From the NCBI GenBank assembly GCA_041547565.1, contig JBFEUI010000103.1, forward strand, positions 1 to 9,930: a DNA stretch of 9,930 nt. The letters are read 5' to 3'. The notes below the pieces were generated by a model. It was not told the DNA's origin. It saw only the letters and a program-made list of their open reading frames with translations, and did not search any database. Positions 6,764 to 9,930 of the stretch are shown here, in pieces. The stretch is from JBFEUI01 sp041547565 (GTDB lineage Bacteria; Pseudomonadota; Gammaproteobacteria; Thiohalomonadales; Thiohalomonadaceae). The position numbers and the translations under genes were made by a program. Position 1 is the stretch's first letter. Each line of letters begins with the position of its first letter.

Positions 6764-6818
6764 CCGCTGTAGCCCCCGTTTGTACAAACAGCGGTGCTGG
6801 CATGTTTGTGTCCGCTGT
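6764..6818. repeat. Three alternating inverted 7-bp repeats at exact 24-bp period
   Basis: CCGCTGT (6764-6770), ACAGCGG (6788-6794) and CCGCTGT (6812-6818) occur with exactly 17 bases between successive copies. The middle copy is the reverse complement of the outer two, so it can pair with either neighbour, giving two mutually exclusive hairpins of equal loop size. The array fills much of the 134-bp gap between the GGDEF-EAL stop and proC, which otherwise holds only the candidate proC promoter. After the first hairpin in the minus direction only a weak T run follows (TTTGT), so terminator function is uncertain. It could instead be a set of binding sites or a small dispersed intergenic repeat. 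Confidence 0.6.
6776..6791. promoter_or_regulatory. 12-bp perfect palindrome, LexA-box-like context
   Basis: GTTTGTACAAAC (6778-6789) is a perfect self-complementary 12-mer inside the repeat array. On the minus strand with its flanks it reads CTGT, eight bases, ACGG. The gammaproteobacterial SOS box is CTGT-N8-ACAG, so this is one base off. It sits about 25 bp upstream of the candidate proC -35 box. It may be a site for a dimeric repressor, but proC is not a usual SOS gene and the match may be chance. Confidence 0.3.
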
Positions 6819-6820
6819 CG

Positions 6821-9800
6821 CTAGTTGTTGCCCCAGCGTTCCATCCAGACTTCTGCCGGCTCCGGTTTACCGTAGAAATAACCCTGATGGAGGATATTCG
6901 CGCGCTGATTGAGGAAGGCCGCCTGCTCTTTGGTCTCCACCCCTTCGGCGACCACTTTCAGCTGCATGTGGCGCGCCACCGAGAGGATGGTTTCCACCAG
7001 TGCGGCGTCATCCGCGTGCTGCGGGGCATCCTGCACGAAGCTCTTGTCGATCTTCAGCTCGTGTATCGGCAGACGCTTGAGGTAGGAGAGCGAGGAGTAG
7101 CCGGTACCGAAATCATCGATGGAGAAGTGGATGCCGATGGCGGTCAACTCGTGCATCTTGGCGACAATGTCGCGCATATCGTGGATAAACAGGCTTTCGG
7201 TGACCTCCAGTGTGAGGTGTGTCGGATCGGCGCCGTTGGCATCAATCAGGTCCTTGATCCACTGAATAAAACCTTCCTGGCGGAACTGGCGCGGGCTGAG
7301 GTTGACCGACAGTCGCAACGGATTGCCCGCCATGTCGCTCTGGGCCATCAGGTAGAGGGCCTCGGCAAGCACCCAGCCACCCACCTCGACTATCAGATCG
7401 GAATCTTCCGCAACCGGGATAAACAGGCCGGGCGGAACCAGTCCGCGTTCAGGGTGTTGCCAGCGAACCAGCGCCTCGGCACCGACCATGTCACCGTTGC
7501 TGCTTACCTGCGGCTGCAGGTAAAGTCGCAGCTGGTTGGCCGGGATGGCCTCACGCAATTCACGTTCTATCTGGAAGCGCTGCTGCGCCGACTCACCCAT
7601 GCTGCTTTCGAAGAAGGCGCACTGGTTGCCGCCCGCGACCTTGGCGCGGTGCAGGGCGGTATCGGCCCGGCGCAGCAGATCCTCCGCGTTTTCACCATCG
7701 ACCTCGGGGAACAGGGTGACACCCAGGCTGACGGTGATGTTGAACGGCTCACCGTCGACCAGCAGCGGGGCCTGCGCCAGCTCGATGATTTTCCCTGTGA
7801 TCGACATGATATTGCGGCTGGCCTTTTTCTGGTCCTGTGCCATGTGCGGCAGCAGGATGGCAAACTCGTCGGCGTGCAGGCGTGCCAGCGTGTCACTCTC
7901 GTAGAGGTGGTTTCTCAACCGGGTACCGAGGGCCTTGAGCAGCTTGTCGCCGATGGTGTGACCGCGGGCGGCATTGATGTTGGTGAAGCGGTCGACATTG
8001 AGCAGGATCAACGCCTCCTGGTGTTGCTGTTTGCGGCTGGTGACCAGCAGCTGGTCGAGGCGGTCAATGAGCAGGCTGCGGTTGGGCAGGCCGGTCAGCT
8101 CGTCGAAGTAGGCAAGGTGGTGCAGCTGTGCCTCGGTATGCTTTTTCTCGGTGATGTCCTGCTTGATGGCCAGGTAGTGTCCGATACTGCCGTCGGTCTC
8201 TCGCACCGGCGAGACGATGGCCGATTCGATATATTCGCTGCCGTCCTTGCGCCTGTTGTGAAACTCGCCGCGCCACACCTCGCCGCGGGTGAGCGTCTCC
8301 CACATCTCGTCATAGGTGTTACCGGGTGTGTTGCCGGACTGCAGGATGCGCGGGTTCTCACCCAGCACCTCTTCGCGGCTAAAGCCGGTATTTTTTACGA
8401 AGTAGTCGTTGACGTATTCGATCCTCGCATCGAGATCGGTGATGACGATGCTCTCGGGGCTCTGTTCCACCGCCAGCGACAGTTTGCGGATATTGTCCTC
8501 GGAGAGTTTTCTCTCGGTAACGTCACGGTTGACGCCGCGCCGGCCAAGGAATGTGCCCTCGCTGTCGTAGACGGCCTGGCAGTTGTGTCCGAGCCAGACC
8601 GTCTCGCCGCTGCGGTTGATAATGCGAAATTCCAGCTCGGCGTGATCGCTGTGGCGGTCATCCTCCAGGTGGTTGAGGTAGCTGTCCCTGTCATCCGGGT
8701 GGATAAGGCGCATGAACAGTTCGGGATCGCTGATAAAGGCCTCGGGCTCGTAACCGAAGATCCCCTTGCTGGCAGGGGAGATGTATTTGTAGCGGCCGTC
8801 GGTACCAAGCCAGAAGATCGCATCGTTGCTGTTCTCGGCCAGCAGGCGGTAGAGGCTTTCCGACTCCTGCAACGCCGCCTGTACCTCGTGCTGCTCGGTG
8901 ATGTCCTGGCCGGAGCTGAGGGTACCGGTGATGTTTCCCTGGTGATCGGTGAAACAGGCGTTGTGCCAGCGCAACAGGCGCTGGCGCCCGTCCTTGCACT
9001 GTATCCGGTTCTCAAACTCTTTGGCCGATTCGAGATTGCCGGCGATTATCCGCTGGAACACCGGAAATACCTCTTCCCTGCCTTCCGGCTGGGGCAGGCA
9101 GGTTTCAAACCACGGCTGACCCAGCAGCTCTTTGCGTGTGTATCCCAACAGTTCAAGGCCGGCGCGGTTGATCATGGTGACGCGCCCCTCGCTATCCAGC
9201 GCGACCATCACCGTTTGCACGGTATCGAGGTAACGCCGGTTCAGGTCGCGTTCGCTACGCAGATCGAGCGTGGCCTGGCGGATGGCCGTGACGTCGCGCC
9301 CGATGCCGAGTACCCCCAGGATCTTCTGATCCGCGCCGCGCAGCGGCGTGCGTATTACCTCAAGCCATGCCGTGCACTCGTCCCGGGCAAAAGTGACCTG
9401 TTCGACCAGTGCGCGACTGGACTCCGCCGTCAGGGCGGACAGGTCGCTCTGGCGGGCAAACTCGGCCTGCTCATGGGTTAGCAACTGGTGATCGGTCTTG
9501 CCCACGATCTCGTTCTCGCTGCGGCCGAGCAGCTGTTCGAAACTGGCATTACAGAGCAGATAGACGCCGTTGAGATCCTTGAGCCAGACAGTATCGGGCA
9601 TGGTCTGGATCATTGTCTTCAGCAGCCCCTGCTCGCGCACCAGGGCGTCCCTGTCCAGTTGCAACTGCTGCGCCATCTCCTGCAGGCTGGTGGCCAGTTG
9701 CGCCAGTTCCCCGCTGGCCGCCACATCGATGGCGGTGTCGAGGTTGCCCTCGCCGATTTGCTTGGCGGCCCGGCTGATGGTTTGCAGCGGGCGAGTCAGC

Positions 9801-9930
9801 TTGCGGCGCAGTGTGAAGCTGATAAGCAGTCCTGTAATGCCGAGCAGGACGATGAGACCGGGTACCAGGTGGAGAAAATGCTGCTTGATGTTTTGCTCAA
9901 GGTGCCTGGCCGGTATCTTGATGCTCAGCA
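6821..9930 (-). CDS. Membrane-anchored HAMP-PAS4-GGDEF(degenerate)-EAL protein, N-terminus outside window
   Basis: The C-terminal 1035 residues (numbered from the window edge) of a cyclic-di-GMP turnover protein, open at the right edge. Order: membrane helix about 18-40, HAMP about 41-95 (begins LRRKLTRPLQTI), PAS domains at about 101-216, 231-346, 356-472 and 480-595, each ending in a GxxRDVT/QDITE-type motif, GGDEF about 601-773, EAL about 784-1026. The EAL domain has every expected catalytic residue: EAL Glu818, NLS Asn876, Glu908 of LEVTES, Asp938-Asp939 of DDFGTGYSS, Lys959, Glu995 and Glu998 of AEGVE, Gln1015. This predicts an active phosphodiesterase making pGpG. The GGDEF signature reads HADEF and the metal-binding Asp is Asn644, so cyclase activity is unlikely. 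The inhibitory RxxD site is YESD, also lost. Asn and Asp expected to contact guanine are retained, so GTP may regulate the EAL. The stop is TAG at 6821-6823. The upstream part probably has another membrane helix and a periplasmic sensor. Confidence 0.92.
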   Translation of the reverse strand, partial: LSIKIPARHLEQNIKQHFLHLVPGLIVLLGITGLLISFTLRRKLTRPLQTISRAAKQIGEGNLDTAIDVAASGELAQLATSLQEMAQQLQLDRDALVREQGLLKTMIQTMPDTVWLKDLNGVYLLCNASFEQLLGRSENEIVGKTDHQLLTHEQAEFARQSDLSALTAESSRALVEQVTFARDECTAWLEVIRTPLRGADQKILGVLGIGRDVTAIRQATLDLRSERDLNRRYLDTVQTVMVALDSEGRVTMINRAGLELLGYTRKELLGQPWFETCLPQPEGREEVFPVFQRIIAGNLESAKEFENRIQCKDGRQRLLRWHNACFTDHQGNITGTLSSGQDITEQHEVQAALQESESLYRLLAENSNDAIFWLGTDGRYKYISPASKGIFGYEPEAFISDPELFMRLIHPDDRDSYLNHLEDDRHSDHAELEFRIINRSGETVWLGHNCQAVYDSEGTFLGRRGVNRDVTERKLSEDNIRKLSLAVEQSPESIVITDLDARIEYVNDYFVKNTGFSREEVLGENPRILQSGNTPGNTYDEMWETLTRGEVWRGEFHNRRKDGSEYIESAIVSPVRETDGSIGHYLAIKQDITEKKHTEAQLHHLAYFDELTGLPNRSLLIDRLDQLLVTSRKQQHQEALILLNVDRFTNINAARGHTIGDKLLKALGTRLRNHLYESDTLARLHADEFAILLPHMAQDQKKASRNIMSITGKIIELAQAPLLVDGEPFNITVSLGVTLFPEVDGENAEDLLRRADTALHRAKVAGGNQCAFFESSMGESAQQRFQIERELREAIPANQLRLYLQPQVSSNGDMVGAEALVRWQHPERGLVPPGLFIPVAEDSDLIVEVGGWVLAEALYLMAQSDMAGNPLRLSVNLSPRQFRQEGFIQWIKDLIDANGADPTHLTLEVTESLFIHDMRDIVAKMHELTAIGIHFSIDDFGTGYSSLSYLKRLPIHELKIDKSFVQDAPQHADDAALVETILSVARHMQLKVVAEGVETKEQAAFLNQRANILHQGYFYGKPEPAEVWMERWGNN

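Noticed and set aside
6751..6775. GGGGC/GCCCC inverted repeat as terminator of the GGDEF-EAL gene
   Set aside because: Five-base stem with a 14-base loop and no clean T run. It also overlaps the alternating repeat array and the candidate proC -35 region.
6794..9481. An 895-codon open frame on the plus strand
   Set aside because: It is antisense to the GGDEF-EAL gene and its translation shows no domain or coherent composition. The minus-strand reading has six recognised domains in order. Long antisense frames are common in GC-rich coding DNA.
1..9930. Defence system, prophage, insertion sequence or CRISPR array
   Set aside because: All coding space is assigned to housekeeping or signalling families. 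No transposase, integrase, long terminal repeats, direct-repeat arrays or toxin-antitoxin pairs were seen. The dynamin-like GTPase alone is not enough to call a defence locus.

Overview
The window looks like an ordinary chromosomal segment of a GC-rich gammaproteobacterium. The evidence is the proC-yggT-yggU-DUF4426 neighbourhood, an AmpG-type muropeptide permease behind an ExoIII-type nuclease, and a large multi-PAS GGDEF-EAL protein. Purple-sulfur or Chromatiales-like lineages would fit, but the sequence alone does not fix a genus. I see no mobile element, CRISPR array, tRNA or rRNA, and no phage or defence island.

Layout. Positions 1-2319 (plus strand) hold a tightly packed unit: the 3' end of an exodeoxyribonuclease III-family gene, an overlapping AmpG-like MFS permease, and an overlapping TauE/SafE-family membrane protein with a Cys/His/Met-rich HCVGMCGG motif. 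This unit runs convergently into the minus-strand genes across a 46-bp gap. Positions 2366-6686 (minus strand, read right to left) hold proC, yggT, yggU (DUF167), a dynamin-family GTPase and DUF4426. The first three are almost contiguous. The GTPase has its own AT-rich upstream region with promoter-like hexamers, and it sits where yggU and DUF4426 are adjacent in many relatives. Positions 6821-9930 (minus strand) hold the C-terminal 1035 residues of a membrane-anchored protein with a transmembrane segment, HAMP, four PAS domains, a degenerate GGDEF and an intact EAL. Its N-terminus, probably a periplasmic sensor domain, lies beyond the window.

How the genes may work together. The plus-strand unit mixes DNA repair, cell-wall recycling and probable metal or thiol membrane handling, with translational coupling. 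The proC unit is the conserved proline-synthesis and YGGT membrane-protein cluster, with a large GTPase added. The GGDEF-EAL protein most likely degrades cyclic-di-GMP under control of redox, light, gas or ligand signals. Its GGDEF half has lost the catalytic signature but keeps residues expected to recognise guanine.

The points most worth a second look are: an exactly spaced array of three alternately oriented 7-bp repeats (6764-6818) between the GGDEF-EAL gene and proC; the dynamin-like GTPase with Ala replacing the first Gly of Walker A, inserted in a conserved cluster; and the HADEF degenerate cyclase domain joined to a complete EAL active site.
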